Positions 23,362 to 35,651 of a DNA stretch of 64,000 bases are shown here, piece by piece (the first letter of the stretch is position 1; the number at the start of each line of letters is the position of its first letter). Origin of the DNA: Gonatopus flavifemur (Eukaryota > Arthropoda > Insecta > Hymenoptera > Dryinidae). The stretch is taken from positions 30,248,001 to 30,312,000 of the forward strand of contig JAFFJZ010000001.1 of assembly GCA_018340375.1 (NCBI GenBank), given 5' to 3'. A program made the position numbers and the translations under genes. The notes beneath the pieces were generated by a model that was not told the DNA's origin, made no database searches, and was given only the letters and a program-made list of their open reading frames with translations.

Positions 23362-25037
23362 TTAAGGGAAGGTTTTCATCTAGCAACCCCAGAATAAGGT
23401 GATTTTCTCAAATTTTTTTTCCATGGAAGGAAGTAAATGAAGAACTCGGGGGTTTTCACACTTGTTAATTGAGTCTTCAGATACATAACAAATTTTTTTC
23501 AGTAAAAAATAATGCCACGGGAATTGTTGATACGTGTTGAAACATAACCACTTGAAAAAACAGTGATCACTATAGCACTTGCAAAAATTATCAGAAATCA
23601 AAAATCCAAAAATTTCAATGAAATGTATTATATTCGTTAGAGGTTGTACCGATAAAACCAATGAAAAGTCCAAAATTAGAAAAATGGCAGACATGCAAAC
23701 TTTTGGTAGCATTTTTCTCACCTTTTTTTCGCTCTTTGAAGTGCTATAAAAAGAAAAATCCCATCTCCATTTAGGTTCATCCTCCAATAAATTTAATCAG
23801 CTTCAGAATAAAAAAAGAAGCGCTATCCGTTCAGTAATTTTTGAGATATCGTGGAGTCAAATTTGAAAAAAAATCCCGCAATGGCGAAATGGGCGTCCTG
23901 TATTGAATATAGGCCCCGTATGGGCTTATATTGGGTATTCAAACTTAGGATGTCCTAACCTTGGTCATGAAGGGGCCTAGTCGAGTTGCTGATATTCAGC
24001 CTAATTACTCTAAGTCAGGGACACCCATATAAAGTCGATATGGAGCCACGCAGCATTACCAATTTTTCCCCCGATTTTAAAAGTTTAGGCACACCAACCA
24101 CGGCCTTAATAGAGCCTTGCAAGCCTTCCCGTATTCTCCTGAAGATCTTGATTTAAGCATACCTGTATACAACCCATGTAGTTCCCCGTTTTGAAAATCT
24201 GAATGCACCCAACTACAGCCTGCATGGGGCCTTGCCCTTATATTAATTCCTTTTTTGAATATAAACCTACTTCAAAAAGCAAATATACTGAAATCGTATT
24301 GGTAATTTCGACTTTTTGCGGTGTATGCCCCAAAAAAATATTTCATCCATGATTACTGTGTTCACACTGTCAAAATTTTGAATAATGTCAAAAAATCGGA
24401 AAAGACATCACTGTATGGTTAATTCAAAGACTGAATGAGGCTGTTCTGTTTTTTGATACAGTCCGATAATGTATGAACAAAGTAATGTTGGGTGGAATAC
24501 CCGAATAGAAATTGGAATCGGCTCATTCCAGGCCCTGTCTGAACCCAAGTTGAAGTAGTCTGGGTACAGATAGGGCCTTGGATAGCCCAATTTTCAATCG
24601 AGGAAGTTTCCTCCTTGCAATATTTATTCAATTTGATGATATTCGCAACAATTCATTATCCTTTTAAAGGTCCTAGTTTCATCGCCCACATCAGCTTCAT
24701 CATGGTTGTCCTACATAGGCCCAAGTTGGGAATACTATGCAGGCCCTGAAGATGAGTGCATGACAATCCTGTCTAGGCCCTATAAGGGTAACCAAAACAG
24801 GGCCTGGAATAAAACGAGGACGCCTAGTTTGGCCCAAACGCTTTTAAAAAGGAAGAAAAACGCATCTCAAGTTCCGGGATACGAATCCTTGAACTTGAGG
24901 AAATTTTTTTCATGTACTTTAAGACCCATTTAATGAGGTTGAAATAACTCGAGTTCTCAATTTACTTCCTTCTTAAGAAAACAAATTCCAGAAAATCACC
25001 TTATTTTGGAATTCACTGGATGAGAACCTTCCCTTAA
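23362..25037. mobile_element. 1.7 kb non-autonomous DNA element with GGCC-rich interior
   Basis: Ends TTAAGGGAAGGTTTTCATC and, complemented, TTAAGGGAAGGTTCTCATC. The similarity continues through AATAAGGTGATTTTCT. From 23900 to 24860 the interior consists of degenerate units containing AGGGCCT/AGGCCC, similar in style to 36690-37215 and 59296-59400. The 135-codon minus-strand frame at 23380-23787 starts with TTG, lies in the terminal region and is not convincing. Confidence 0.65.
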
Positions 25038-25790
25038 TGGACAACAAATTCCTCTGCACGATGGACTCTTTCATTGAAATGAGGAAAACTTTCCTAGTAC
25101 TTCTTACGTGGTACAAAATAATGAAATTGATTCTACACAATCAAGAGCCCTGAAGGAACAAGTTCTTTCACTGTTCCCGAAGAACTCCACGTTGTTGATG
25201 CGCACTCAGAGAACAGATCTTCATTAGAATACAGAAAATAAATGAAAAAAAGTATACATAGAAATATGTAAAGGCAGATGATGCACAGCGAAGCTTGAAA
25301 AAATGTCCATAAGAGTGAAGAAAAAATATAGCTTCATCTCTAAAATATGGAAGCACGTGGGATGTGTTTTACCATCTCATACCAGTTATGCTTTCAAAGT
25401 TTTAAGCTTTATTTTGTAAAATAGCGTTGATTTCTTCATTCATAATTTATTTCTCCAATTTTCTCTATGCAAAAAATGATGTTTAACATAGGAGCATTTA
25501 GTTTGGTGCAGGTGAGTTTATGTCTTGTACAAAAAATACATTATCATTTATACATTCAAAAAATTAGTCAGTGTTTTTCACATTCAATACTATGAGAATA
25601 ATTGTAGTAGATCATACAAATTTCTAGTACTGATTAGTATCAATTTTTTGCAATGTGCACGTACATCTCTAAAGCACAAAGTCGAAGAGAATTTTTATCA
25701 TCATAACTGACTCATTGCTGACTAATTAACTCACTGAATAATGGGATGGATCGAAAAAATGTTTTTTCCGGTTTCGGAATCGGCTAGGGG

Positions 25791-26540
25791 GGAAAAGTTG
25801 CATTTTGATATTGCAATCAAAAAGTTCTCATACCATTCACAAAAATTTCGACGTCTGGAGGTTCCCCCGAGCGGCTGGAGATCCAAAAATGCAGAAAAAC
25901 GTGATTTCTTTGCTTTGATGTATTTTTTTATAAATTCATTAGGCAAAACTCTTTCAATTCAATACTCCGAGAGACCACAATATTCAAGGATGTTCAACAA
26001 ACAATTACGACCTTTCAGAAAGGTTTGAGCAACGTTTCTACAGATTTTTGTTCTTTTGGAGTATGTTATTACAACGATTAACTCAATGTGTAGGAGAAAA
26101 TTGGATCTTATAATTTTGAAATCGTATGTTTTTCAGAAACAGACTGTTCTCTATTAAACACAGACTGTCGTTTGTTTTTCATCGAGGAGAATCGCTTCCA
26201 GACATACAAATTCAAAATTATAAGATCGAATTTTCTCCTACACATTGGGTTGATGGTTTCAATAACATACTCCAAAAGAACAAGAATCTGTATCAACGTT
26301 GCTCAAACCTTCCCACAAATTCGTAAACGTTCGTTGAACATTCTTGAATACTGTGTTCTCTTGGAGCATTGGAGCAAAGAACTTTTACCTACTTAATTTA
26401 TAAAAAAAATACATAAAAGCAAAGGAATTACGTTTTCTTGCATATTTAGATCTTCAACCGCTCGAGAAACCCCAAGACGTCAAAATTTTTGTAAATCGTA
26501 TTAGAACTTTTGGATTGCAATAACAAAATACAACTTTTCC
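25791..26540. repeat. 750-bp hairpin (foldback) repeat
   Basis: Two arms of about 330-360 bp mirror each other. GGAAAAGTTGCATTTTG at the left reappears, complemented, at 26520-26540, and the match continues through the GTTCAACAAAC and CTTTTGGAGTATG motifs to a centre near 26130. About 15-20% divergence suggests an old inversion. Confidence 0.75.
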
Positions 26541-26809
26541 ACCCTCAGCGTTGAAACAATTCGAGTAGAAAAATGTAATTTTATATCTCCATCACATCAA
26601 ATTTATAGGGTCTTTCTGACTGAGATATTTGAGAAAAAATCTTTTTTTGAAACATTTTTCTTTCATAGAAAGAATTGAGATATCGTTTTGAAAATTTGTA
26701 GGTATGGTTATTGAACCTTGAATATTGAAAAAAAAAATTTTTAAGATTTGAACAAATTTGTTCTCGTTATACTCATTTCAACCACAAAAAACACTAAAAA
26801 ACGAGGGTG

Positions 26810-27036
26810 CACGGAAAAAAAAGATTAGTTGAAATAAATATTCAACTTGTAAGCGCATATGGGCCCACTTTTTTTCGTTAGAATAACAAATTAATCAATT
26901 GATTCAACCAATTTAAAATGATTTACTAACAAAATTAGTTAAATTACCGAAAAAAATTGTTATTCTAACGAAAAAAAGTGGGCTGATATGCGCTTACAAG
27001 TTAAATAGTTATTTCAACTCATCTTTTTTTTCCGTG
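26810..27036. mobile_element. MITE, CACGGAAA family, copy 2
   Basis: Ends CACGGAAAAAAAAGATTAGT and CATCTTTTTTTTCCGTG. Inside, CAACTTGTAAGCGCATATG is mirrored by ATATGCGCTTACAAGTT. It is a close relative of 3959-4184. Confidence 0.75.
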
Positions 27037-27098
27037 TGGGAAAGATTTGGGATGATCGGATGATATGAAAAAAAAAAAACAAAAAAAAACGGCGAATT

Positions 27099-27279
27099 AT
27101 TCCTTGTTGGAGTAGTTATCGCATGAAATAGGATCTTCTGGATTGGTAAAAAATTGTCCCATTTGCATCCGATTTTCCACCCTCAAAAATCGATTTTTTC
27201 GAAAAATGGCCATCATTTTGTTATTTTTTGATAAGAAAAAAAATCCTAATTCATGCGATAGGCACTTCAACAAGGAATG
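27099..27279. repeat. Hairpin repeat, ATTCCTTGTTG arms
   Basis: The left arm ATTCCTTGTTGGAGTAGTTA, continuing through TCGCATGA, pairs with the right arm TCATGCGATAGGCACTTC, which continues into AACAAGGAAT. It is 181 bp. Confidence 0.6.
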
Positions 27280-28354
27280 ATTTGCCTTTTTTTTTAGATC
27301 ATTCGGTTGCCCCAAATCATCCCCACCGTCATCCCATACAGCACCGGGAAGTTCTATTAGCATTCTCGGAACGTCTTCGGAGAACATTGGAAACATTGGA
27401 ATGTTCTGAAAATGTTTCGGGACGTTCAAGAAACATCGCATGTATATACCAGGGATGTACGAATGTCTGGGGTAGTTTTATTTAGGTTTCCATGGAACTT
27501 TTATGAGACATTGAAAATGAGAATTTGTTAATGTTCAAACTTGTGTCAAATCTTCCAATATTCTCCATTTGGAGCCGATGCAAATGAACTGCGGTGGAGC
27601 CTGTATCGATGGATCTGACAAATTACATTTGCAATATCCTTTTAATACATCGCATATAATGAAATTTTGTTCCGCGCCAATTTTAAGGTTATGTGAATGT
27701 GAAAAGATTGACTTAATTCTTGATAATTTATATTTTGCGAATAGTTTCGAACTGCTGAAATGAAAAATTTTCAAACATTCAATACGAAACATACTTTTAT
27801 TGTTGTTCGATGCTTTTGTCCCTAGTAAAACTATCAATATAAATTTGTATAGGTTAGAGATAAAATACTTAGTTTTCATATAACGTTTCGAGAACTTTCT
27901 GAAAAAGTACCATAGCATTTGTCAACAATGTCCCCAAAACATGTTTTCCAGCACATTGAATGAATGTTCTCAAAATGTTTAGGAAATATTAAATATACTT
28001 TTGGGAATCAACATCTGTGGGACTATGGACACGTTTTTGAAACGTTTTGAGAACTTTCGGTGCTGTCTGGGATTTTTTGGTGTTTTTTTGTTCAAGTTAG
28101 TTTAACGAAAAAAAATTTGTTGTAATATTTAATGTCTAATAAACAGACCTACACATCTTCAAAGCGATATCTCAATTTTCTCCATGAGAAAAAAATATTT
28201 GAAAAAAACATTTTTCTTGAAAATCTTAACCAGAAAGACCCCTTAATCCACTCGACTAAGAGAGGAGATAGAAATAAACAATCCATTTTCACGACTGTTG
28301 TTTTATATGTAAAAAATATGACATATCAGATAAGAAGAGGAAAAAAACACTCAC

Positions 28355-28571
28355 TTATCGTTTTGTTAATCCAATCCGCCAAATCTTCTTGCAACGGTAT
28401 CAGCTGTCGATTTTGAGCTGAATGAAGACGTTCGTGGTAAAAATCATAATCTTCCTCTTCGGGCGACGGTCTAGGCACATCGGTACGATCGAAAACGGAT
28501 ACGGAAGACGGCCCCCAGCTACTACGGTAACGCGTATGCTGAGACGACGGGAATCGATTCGTGTATGACAT
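28355..28571 (-). CDS. pigs: GAS2-like (pickled-eggs type) cytoskeletal linker, first coding exon (partial gene)
   Basis: The ATG is at 28571-28569 with A at minus three (CAAAAAATGTCA). The exon gives 72 codons plus one base, then a strong donor (ACGATAA, then GTGAGTG). Residues 1-35 are a Ser/Arg-rich leader starting MSYTNRFPSSQHTRYRSSWG. Residues 36-56 (SPEEEDYDFYHERLHSAQNRQ) lead into LIPLQEDLADWIN at 57-69. That pattern matches the first helix of the GAS2/GAS2L calponin-homology domain (MKEDLAEWLN in human GAS2L1). GAS2-like proteins cross-link actin and microtubules through CH and GAS2 domains, and this exon holds only the opening of the CH domain. The remaining exons lie at lower coordinates and were not identified, so the first intron is long or runs out of the window. 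Identification is by motif, and the symbol is the Drosophila name for the closest family. Confidence 0.62.
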
Positions 28572-29116
28572 TTTTTGGTTGAAATTCAAATTTCTGTTCC
28601 TGTTCGTTTCCAATTCTCCTCCAGTAATCTCACTATCTTATTATCGGTCTTTTGAGGTACTGCTTGTTATTCATACACGGTATTCAACGATTTTTCACTC
28701 TGCTAATCTATACGTGCATCTACTGAATTCCATCACTTTTGACCAAGATTCTGATCTTCTCTGAGAGTTTGAACGTGGAGAAATGAATCTGTAAAAAAGC
28801 CAAACGACCATTCTGTTTTATTATATTTGAAATATGGTTGAAGAAAGTTAAGTTTTATCGTTGAAGGTGTATACGGAGAAAGAATATTCACTGCAATAGA
28901 CATCGCATCTCCTTCTGTAGTGTGACTTTCACTGAGATAGGGAATTTTTCAATAGTTTCAACTATCGAATTAGCATCAGCTGCGAATCATTTGCAAGCAT
29001 TCAATTCATTAATTCAAATTTCAAGCATTAAATATAAGATAGCTAACAAATTCAGCCGCAGTGGTTGATTTTCTTCGTTATGAAAGCCGCAAGAGATTTC
29101 TATCACAGCGAAACCA

Positions 29117-29267
29117 CTCTCTAAATTTCCACTCTCAAAGAGTGAAAATACTGCATGTCCAACAAGAGTGAGATTCTACTCCTATGGAATGAAAAGTCAC
29201 TCTTCGGGAGTGGAAGATCAAGTGGGAGTTCAAGAGTGAATTTTTCACTCCAAGGAATTTAGAGAGC
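29117..29267. mobile_element. MITE, CTCTCTAAATT ends
   Basis: Ends CTCTCTAAATTTCCACTC and, complemented, CTCTCTAAATTCCTTGGAG. The interior alternates GAGTGA and TCACTC units in both orientations. It is 151 bp. A partial relative lies at 48050-48200. Confidence 0.65.
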
Positions 29268-29299
29268 AGATTACGGTGTCATGGTGAATGCTTTTTCTC

Positions 29300-31337
29300 C
29301 GGGAATATTTGCATCATGTACATCTATTGTATAAGGAAATTTCATTCTAATATGATCATTCTAATCCAAACAATGATGGCAACAAATTGGAAAAATCGTC
29401 CACACATCTTTGAATTCTTAGATCGGAAGGGAAGTCAAACACCATAATCTTTCTTTTCGGAAGATTCAAGTTTGTTTGATATTTCTGTCTCAGAAGAGGA
29501 AAAAAATGTAGATGAATCTTTCGATAAGCTACAGGTACATTATGCGACGAGTTCCTTTGTGTTCTTCATTTCCTCTAACAATTCCTTACAAAGATGCAGG
29601 TTACGTGGGCCAACAAATTCACGATACGGTCGAGCTTTTGAAGCAATATAAATATGACTTGCAAAATTATGGAGAAAACAAGAAATGAAACCAAAGATAT
29701 TTAAGAATACCCACGCATCTATAAACCTACACACTCTGTTTTTCTCTTTTTGTAGAGATTTTGATCATCCGAAAAATAAATCATATGGCATAAACTTTTC
29801 AAGACAAATAGAGGATTATCAATAGCGTGTCTAATAAATCCATTCATGCCTCAATTACGGTAATTATGTGCATCAATATTGTCCGCGTGTTATGAGATAT
29901 AATCATCGCGTTATATTGTAGGATAATCGTATGTAACTTTAAATTTGACGCAATAACCTTTTGCACTGTTCCAATCCACGTAAATCCGTGAATCAAAACA
30001 GAACAGTGTTGAATGATGTATCTTCATTGAATTCTTTTGTAGGGATGAGAAATAATTAATAACAAAAGATTATCAACAAAGGAATCTGATTTGAAAATAA
30101 ATAAATATTCTTTTGCGACTGTGTGATTGGATACAAATATCATGTCTTAATTATGCGTCGATGTCTCGATCTTCAATACAAATTTTGCATAAATTTTTCA
30201 GCAAATATATAGAAACATTGATGACGTAGAATATAGAGAAATTGTGCTATGAGATATTGGAAATTATCCGATCATCAGTGAGTATAACCGAACGATTGGA
30301 TGATAGGTGACTAAATTCGTTTATACCATTACATGTATATCATTACTGAACAGTACTGATGAGAATTTCCAGATATCGATCCCACATTTACATATCTGTT
30401 ATCAATGTAACGTGATACTCTATAAACAGGTGTATTACAAGCCTGATGCATTTCATGCCGATGCGAGTTCTCTGAGATAAGATACTATGCGTGCTCTATT
30501 GTATGTATCTTATTTAACTAAGATAAAAATAAAAAATCCCAGTGTCGAATAACTAAGCTCAAAGACAAATTTAAGACACTAACTCAATTCAGGACGGAAC
30601 TTGTCGTTGGAGAGTAACGACGGTAACAACGTCTCTTTTATTTCTTCTCTCGCTTTTTTTCTCCTACACTCGATGCAACTATAAAACACCCTGCGTAGGC
30701 GACAAGTATAATCGAGTGGAATAAACATATTCTTACTGACTTTGAAATTAGTGTAGATAATTAAAATTAATGTGATCCTCCGACTTTTACGATTAAAATA
30801 TTGTAATCGATGAGGCCTTCGTTACTTTTATCTAGTAGAGAAATAGAGCAACGCGTTGGAATATTATCATGAAAGATTTATGATGAAAATAATGTTGATG
30901 TATTTACCGTAAAGAATAAACGATGAATGGAAAATAACAGTAAATATGTTGACCTTATTGAATAATAATTATTCATTCCAGCTGTTGTTAGAATGTGTAC
31001 GTTTTAAAATAAAAGTATTCAGAAGAAGGTATTAGAATTTCATGACACACTCATCGAATATTATTCTCGAAGTTGAATATCAACAAAAAACGATGGGACA
31101 TTTGCACCCTTTGTATCAAGATTCATCCCTCAAAGCGTATGTTCCAATTCTTTGATCGTTATCAGACTTCAAAGCTCTATTCCTGAGATAAAGCCTCAAT
31201 ATTGAAAAAAACAGAACAGAGGATTGTATATAGTGAATGTGGTAACACGAATATAGACATTTGAAGTCCTGTAAACGTGAAATAAACCTAGAAAGATTCG
31301 AAAGTTTGCCTTGCGGGGAAAATCTCAAGAAAACTGC
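29300..31337. other. Unique-looking DNA without supported gene
   Basis: No coding exon or clear repeat was found. A possible core promoter on the plus strand (ACTATAAAACACC near 30680, after a TC-rich tract) has no defensible exon behind it. Frames at 29540-29734 and 31116-31367 (minus) look like chance. Confidence 0.3.
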
Positions 31338-31633
31338 ACTGACAGAAAAACGACCTGGTTGAAACATTTGTTGCCGCAGTAACTTGAAATCTGGTTCGAT
31401 TCACCAGGAAATGTGATTTCGATGTCCAGAAAAAGTGCTTGAAGTAAAAATTAACTACATTCTTCAGGTTAGAAAAACGAGATTCTTTTCTTGGTGTAAT
31501 AACCAGAATATGTAGTTAATTTTGGCTTCAACCACTTTTTCTGGACATCACAATCACATTTCCTGGTGAATCGAACCAAATTTCAAGTTACTGCGACTAC
31601 AAATGTTTCAACCAGGTCGTTTTTCTGTCTGTG
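31338..31633. mobile_element. Hairpin MITE, CACWGACAGAAAAACGACC ends
   Basis: The two halves are near-perfect inverted copies of about 130 bp, from CACTGACAGAAAAACGACCT to AGGTCGTTTTTCTGTCTGTG, centred near 31490. Diverged partial relatives occur at 14275-14405 and 56105-56350. Confidence 0.8.
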
Positions 31634-31634
31634 T

Positions 31635-33362
31635 GGGACGTGGAATCTGTCAGATTTTATAAGATTTTATATGAGCGTTTGTCCAGGAATTTATGAGATT
31701 TTATAATACCATAATAGACTAAGAATTAAATTTTATCAGACTTTAATAAGCCATCGTGGAAAATCTCATACGGATGTATAAAATAAAAATTCTTCACGAA
31801 ATTTTTCATGGGTTTAGGTCTAGGAATTTATCAGAACAATTCAGTACTTATCAGACTTGTTCAACAGGTTGTGAACCAGGAATAGCAACGTTACTCGTTT
31901 TTTTTAATCATTATATATAAAATATACATGATAAATATTTAATTTGTATACAAAGCATATATTATATATATTTTATATATAATAAGTATCGCAATAAGTA
32001 ATAAGTGTGAATCGTTTATTGAAACGATTTAATAATCGAATCACACAATATTCAACTATTAAAACCCGAAAATCTTGTAGTAAATTCTTTGAAAGATGTT
32101 TCCAGGTGCAAAAAGTTGATTTGAGAAGATAAATAACGACGATTCATAAGATTTTGTGAATTTAAATTTTCATTTTGTTTCGATAAACGATTCAAACTCC
32201 AAGAACATGTAATTTTGGTGATTATCAAGGAATTGAATTTAATCCGTGAATTACGGTACTTTAATTCGAAAACTCAGTATGTTTTGTGCGTTTAGGATTT
32301 TCATCTATGCGTCCTTTGTTCATTCAAAATGAACAAAGCCCTTGCCAATGAGAAGTACTTGCAGCAGGGGAGACTGCAAACAAAGGTAACAGGAGTCAAT
32401 TGTAACGTTCATTTTTACCGACGACTGAATAACTCGAGGCTATTCCAATAGGTGCAGGACATGGAATACGCGTGACGTTTCAGCCAAGAAAGGGTGAAAA
32501 ATAAGACGAAATGCCCTCACCACACGTGAGACAATTCTCAAATCCTTATACTTTCGATCTTTTCTTTCTGTCAATTCAGCGTTTCAATATTTCAAATATC
32601 ATGTTACTATGAAGGTCCTCACTTTCTTCGCTGTTAACTACAACTGGTTGCCACAGTACAATGTTGATGGTTGGCATTTGGATAGCAAAAATATCACATT
32701 AGCTAAAATGGGAGCTATGACATGTAAGCAATGATTCTCGTAGCTAATTTTCACACGGAAAGAAGTAATTTGACTTTGCTATGTATCTTTGGCTGGAATA
32801 ATGAATTTTTTTCTAGTTTCACAAATAATTCACCATATCAGCGAATGATTTTGCCATTTTGGGGACATTTAAAGGCAGCTGAATTTCATATATGTCACGG
32901 CAAACGAATTAAGCTGTGATATTTGAGTTTTTTTCTTTCCAACAACCATAAAACTCCATATTATAATCAAGAAAATTTCGGCAACAGTGAAAAGCTTCGC
33001 TAAACAACATGAAATACACGGCAAAATCCAATTCTGTTGTCATAGTCAGTGTTTTCCTTCGTAGAGCTATGTAATAGTCTGTCTCCATAGGAAAACTGAA
33101 AACGTAGACGTAAACGGCTGCGTAGATCGCGTATACGGTCTTTGCGCATCCGTTCTTACGTTTACGTGAGTTGTGTAGAGAGACCATAAATATCAGCAAA
33201 TTGGTTTGTTTCATGTACCTCGCATTATTTGGCGATCGATTTCTTGCTTGTTTGACTGATATTATGTTCAAATCTAAGAAGATATTTTTGATTAGAAATA
33301 TGCAACGAGATATATCTATCTCCTCGAAAGATTATGTATCCAAAGAAACAGCGCCGGCCCCA
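31635..33362. other. AT-rich DNA with one weak exon candidate
   Basis: AT-rich low-complexity sequence lies at 31905-31985. At 32330-32384 (plus) an ATG-led frame reading MNKALANEKYLQQGRLQTK ends at a donor-like GTAACA. The same bases contain the start of a GGGGAGACTG...TTGTAAC repeat end and a 25-bp palindrome around AAATGAACAAAG, so the coding reading is doubtful. Confidence 0.25.
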
Positions 33363-34095
33363 CACTGAGAGAAAGTATTAGTTGCCATTATCTGAAAAAA
33401 TTAGTAAAATAACGTCTCAACTATTTTTCTTCAGTATCACTTACTAATTTTTATGGTACGATGTAACCGAAGGTTGGGATCGAAATTACTTGATTTTTAG
33501 TAAACACGACTATTGTTCACAACTACTTTTTAATAGTAAGCTACATTATAATAGGATAATCTATAAATTCTGGTTAAAATGACTTGTAAATGTGTGCAAA
33601 ATAATAACCTAGATAACAATCTACGAAAATCATATGACAAATGTTAAAAAAATGACACTAGGGTGCATTTTCGTCTTGTTCTTGAACATTTTATCCACTT
33701 TTATCGCAATGTCGACCAGGGAAACTATATTGTTTGATTCCAATTTATAACCTATATCAATACTTGTCACTACGTTCCTACATATAAGAGTGAATGCCGT
33801 GTGAAGATACCACTCCCATTGTAGAGAAAAATACGCATTCAAAATCAATTCAGCCTTTAGACCCCCGACAATCTAAATTGCACAATTTAAAGTGGCAATT
33901 TTGACAACTTTGACTCACGCGTCCTATACGTTTGAAAGGAAGGAAAGTGTCCAAAGACAATTGAATACGAAAACAAGCTCGATTATATTGACTATAATTT
34001 CTTAGTTGAATCATTCAAATTTTTAGTAGCTGACATTGAAGATATTTAGTTGAGACGTTTTAGTTACAGTCACACTATGAGAATTTCTCTCAGTG
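33363..34095. mobile_element. CACTGAGA element, 733 bp, likely interrupted
   Basis: Ends CACTGAGAGAAAGTATT and GAATTTCTCTCAGTG. The outer parts match the intact 202-bp copy at 16766-16967 (CGTCTCAACTA and TTTTAGTTACAGT). The extra 450 bp in the middle (about 33490-33960) is unrelated and therefore probably a later insertion. Confidence 0.55.
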
Positions 34096-34184
34096 CAGAG
34101 CTCCAAAAAATTGGTGGTGTCCGAAATCAGATTCACCTTTCCTTCAGTCCTTGAATGTGGAACGGTAACACGACGAAATGTCCT

Positions 34185-34340
34185 TGGTCAAAATATCCGA
34201 GACAAAATTTCCGTGCCAGAATATCCAGGGACAAAATATTGGGAGACCAAAATACCTGCGGGCTTGAATATCCGTGGACAAAACTCCGCAAACAAAAATA
34301 TCTGCGGACCAAATATCCGAAAACCAGAATGTCTGTGGAT
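34185..34340. repeat. Degenerate minisatellite, unit about 18 bp
   Basis: About eight imperfect units of the form GGACCAAAATATCCGC follow each other. Two forward frames stay open across it (34093-34419, 34155-34346) only because the unit lacks stops, giving a monotonous NIRGQN-type translation. I do not call it a gene. Confidence 0.65.
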
Positions 34341-34569
34341 TTGTAAAATGGTTATAAATCTGTCTCAAATGGTGATGTATGCGTATCTGATGTGCTGTGA
34401 TAATGAGTGGAATAATTGATGTTTGAGGTGATTTTCAGATTGTGTTATTTGAATGAGTAATATAATGTTATACTTTAGAGAATTTTTGTTCACTGGAAGT
34501 GATTAGAAAACTTAGTTCGTATATTTCCTATGACGTGGAAGTTTCAGAATTTCTCAGATAATAAGACTG

Positions 34570-34821
34570 CACCGTAAAAAATTTCTATGGGAAAACTCCT
34601 ATAAATTTATGTGAAGTAATTAACATATACATGTGTTTGAAACTTTTTGCACTTGTCCAGAAATTTACTGTACAATGATAATAAAAGTCTCATGAAGTTT
34701 GGAATTTTCAGTTGAATTTATAGGAAATTTCGTACATATTTGTCGGAAATTGATGTCCCATTCAGTAATTGAAATTTCCCAGTTGCCGTATACAGAAAAA
34801 TTTTGATTATTGTTTACAGTG
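34570..34821. mobile_element. MITE, CACTGTAAAAAA family, copy 3
   Basis: Ends CACCGTAAAAAATTTC and AATTGTTTACAGTG-like, 252 bp, with internal AATTTATAGGAAATTTC motifs as in the 4195-4440 copy. Confidence 0.55.
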
Positions 34822-35274
34822 TGCCTAGAATGTCTCACTCTTGCCTTGTTTGCGCCAGAGTAAGAGCTCAAATGTTTCCTACTAGGGTGATCATTGGTTT
34901 TAGAGAGGCGCAATATATAGTACAATCCTTGGGGAAATAGTGGACCAAATTCAGGACTGACGGATGCATTCAATGTTGAGCCTAGCTATGATCGATGCAT
35001 CGCGCAACGTTCATCTGTTTTTTCCAATCTATAGTGGGCAAAGATTGGCTACAACTTGATCCAGGGTCGAATGAATCGATGATTGTAAATTGATCAAACC
35101 GATTTATTAAATTACCAATAATGATGTCAAACGTTTTTTCATGTTTTGTTCAACATTAATTTCACATAGATTGCCAAAGTTTGATAATCAATCTTGCGCC
35201 AAGCTACGTTCTATTGTCAGCATTGGGGAAAGCAAGAAATTTTATTATGGGTAGCCATAAATCGAAATCAATTC

Positions 35275-35480
35275 GCCTCATTACTGGCCCAATCACCACC
35301 ATTACTAGATCCACGTTATTACCCAGTAATCCGCAAACGTTAATGAGCCATTAGCAGGCACCATTAAAGAGCGATTAATGACGTTCATAGCCCGGTGATA
35401 TAAAAAATAAAAGAAAAGCATAAAAACTATACTGTATGAATCATTATCCACGATCCACCCATTTCGTTGCACATAATAAA
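35275..35480. promoter_or_regulatory. Homeodomain-site-rich patch, candidate enhancer
   Basis: A GC-normal, non-repetitive stretch with many TAAT/ATTA cores in close succession: TTACCCAGTAATCC, GTTAATGAGCCATTAGC, CACCATTAAAG and GCGATTAATGAC. TAATCC fits Otx/bicoid-type and TAATKR fits Hox-type sites. It has no open frame of note and no inverted repeats. The conserved-enhancer reading is inference. Confidence 0.35.
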
Positions 35481-35651
35481 GTATCAAAAAAATCCTCACG
35501 ATATCGAAGATTCATTTTTCTCACGACGGAGTTCCTCAAACAAAAGTAGATGTGTTTACACGAGAGAATGGCACACGCGGTTGAACGAAGAAGTATATGA
35601 ATCCGGTTATCCTTGACTTCAGATTTGACAAACCGTATATAATACGTGCGT

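Larger units (their letters stand above)
26607..28242. mobile_element. 1.6 kb element with long diverged inverted repeats
   Basis: The left arm (26607-26775) and right arm (28090-28242) mirror each other: GGGTCTTTCTG at the left, CAGAAAGACCCC at the right, sharing GAGATATCGYTTTGAA. Inside are a CACGGAAA MITE (26810-27036), a hairpin (27099-27279) and a cluster of AACGTTTTGAGAACTTTC-like units (27360-28060). Reading frames at 27097-27918 overlap these repeats. Confidence 0.55.

Noticed and set aside
23380..23787. Minus-strand 135-codon frame, the longest in the window
   Set aside because: It starts with TTG, runs through a transposon terminal region, has no recognisable motif and a Phe/Ile/Lys-rich composition typical of chance.
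32284..32384. Plus-strand exon MNKALANEKYLQQGRLQTK ending at GTAACA
   Set aside because: The sequence merges into a GGGGAGACTG...TTGTAAC transposon-end motif, and the minus strand has an equally good acceptor with open frames, so no strand is favoured.
34093..34419. Repetitive protein (NIRGQN-type repeats)
   Set aside because: Two different frames are open across the same minisatellite, which shows that the openness comes from the repeat unit.
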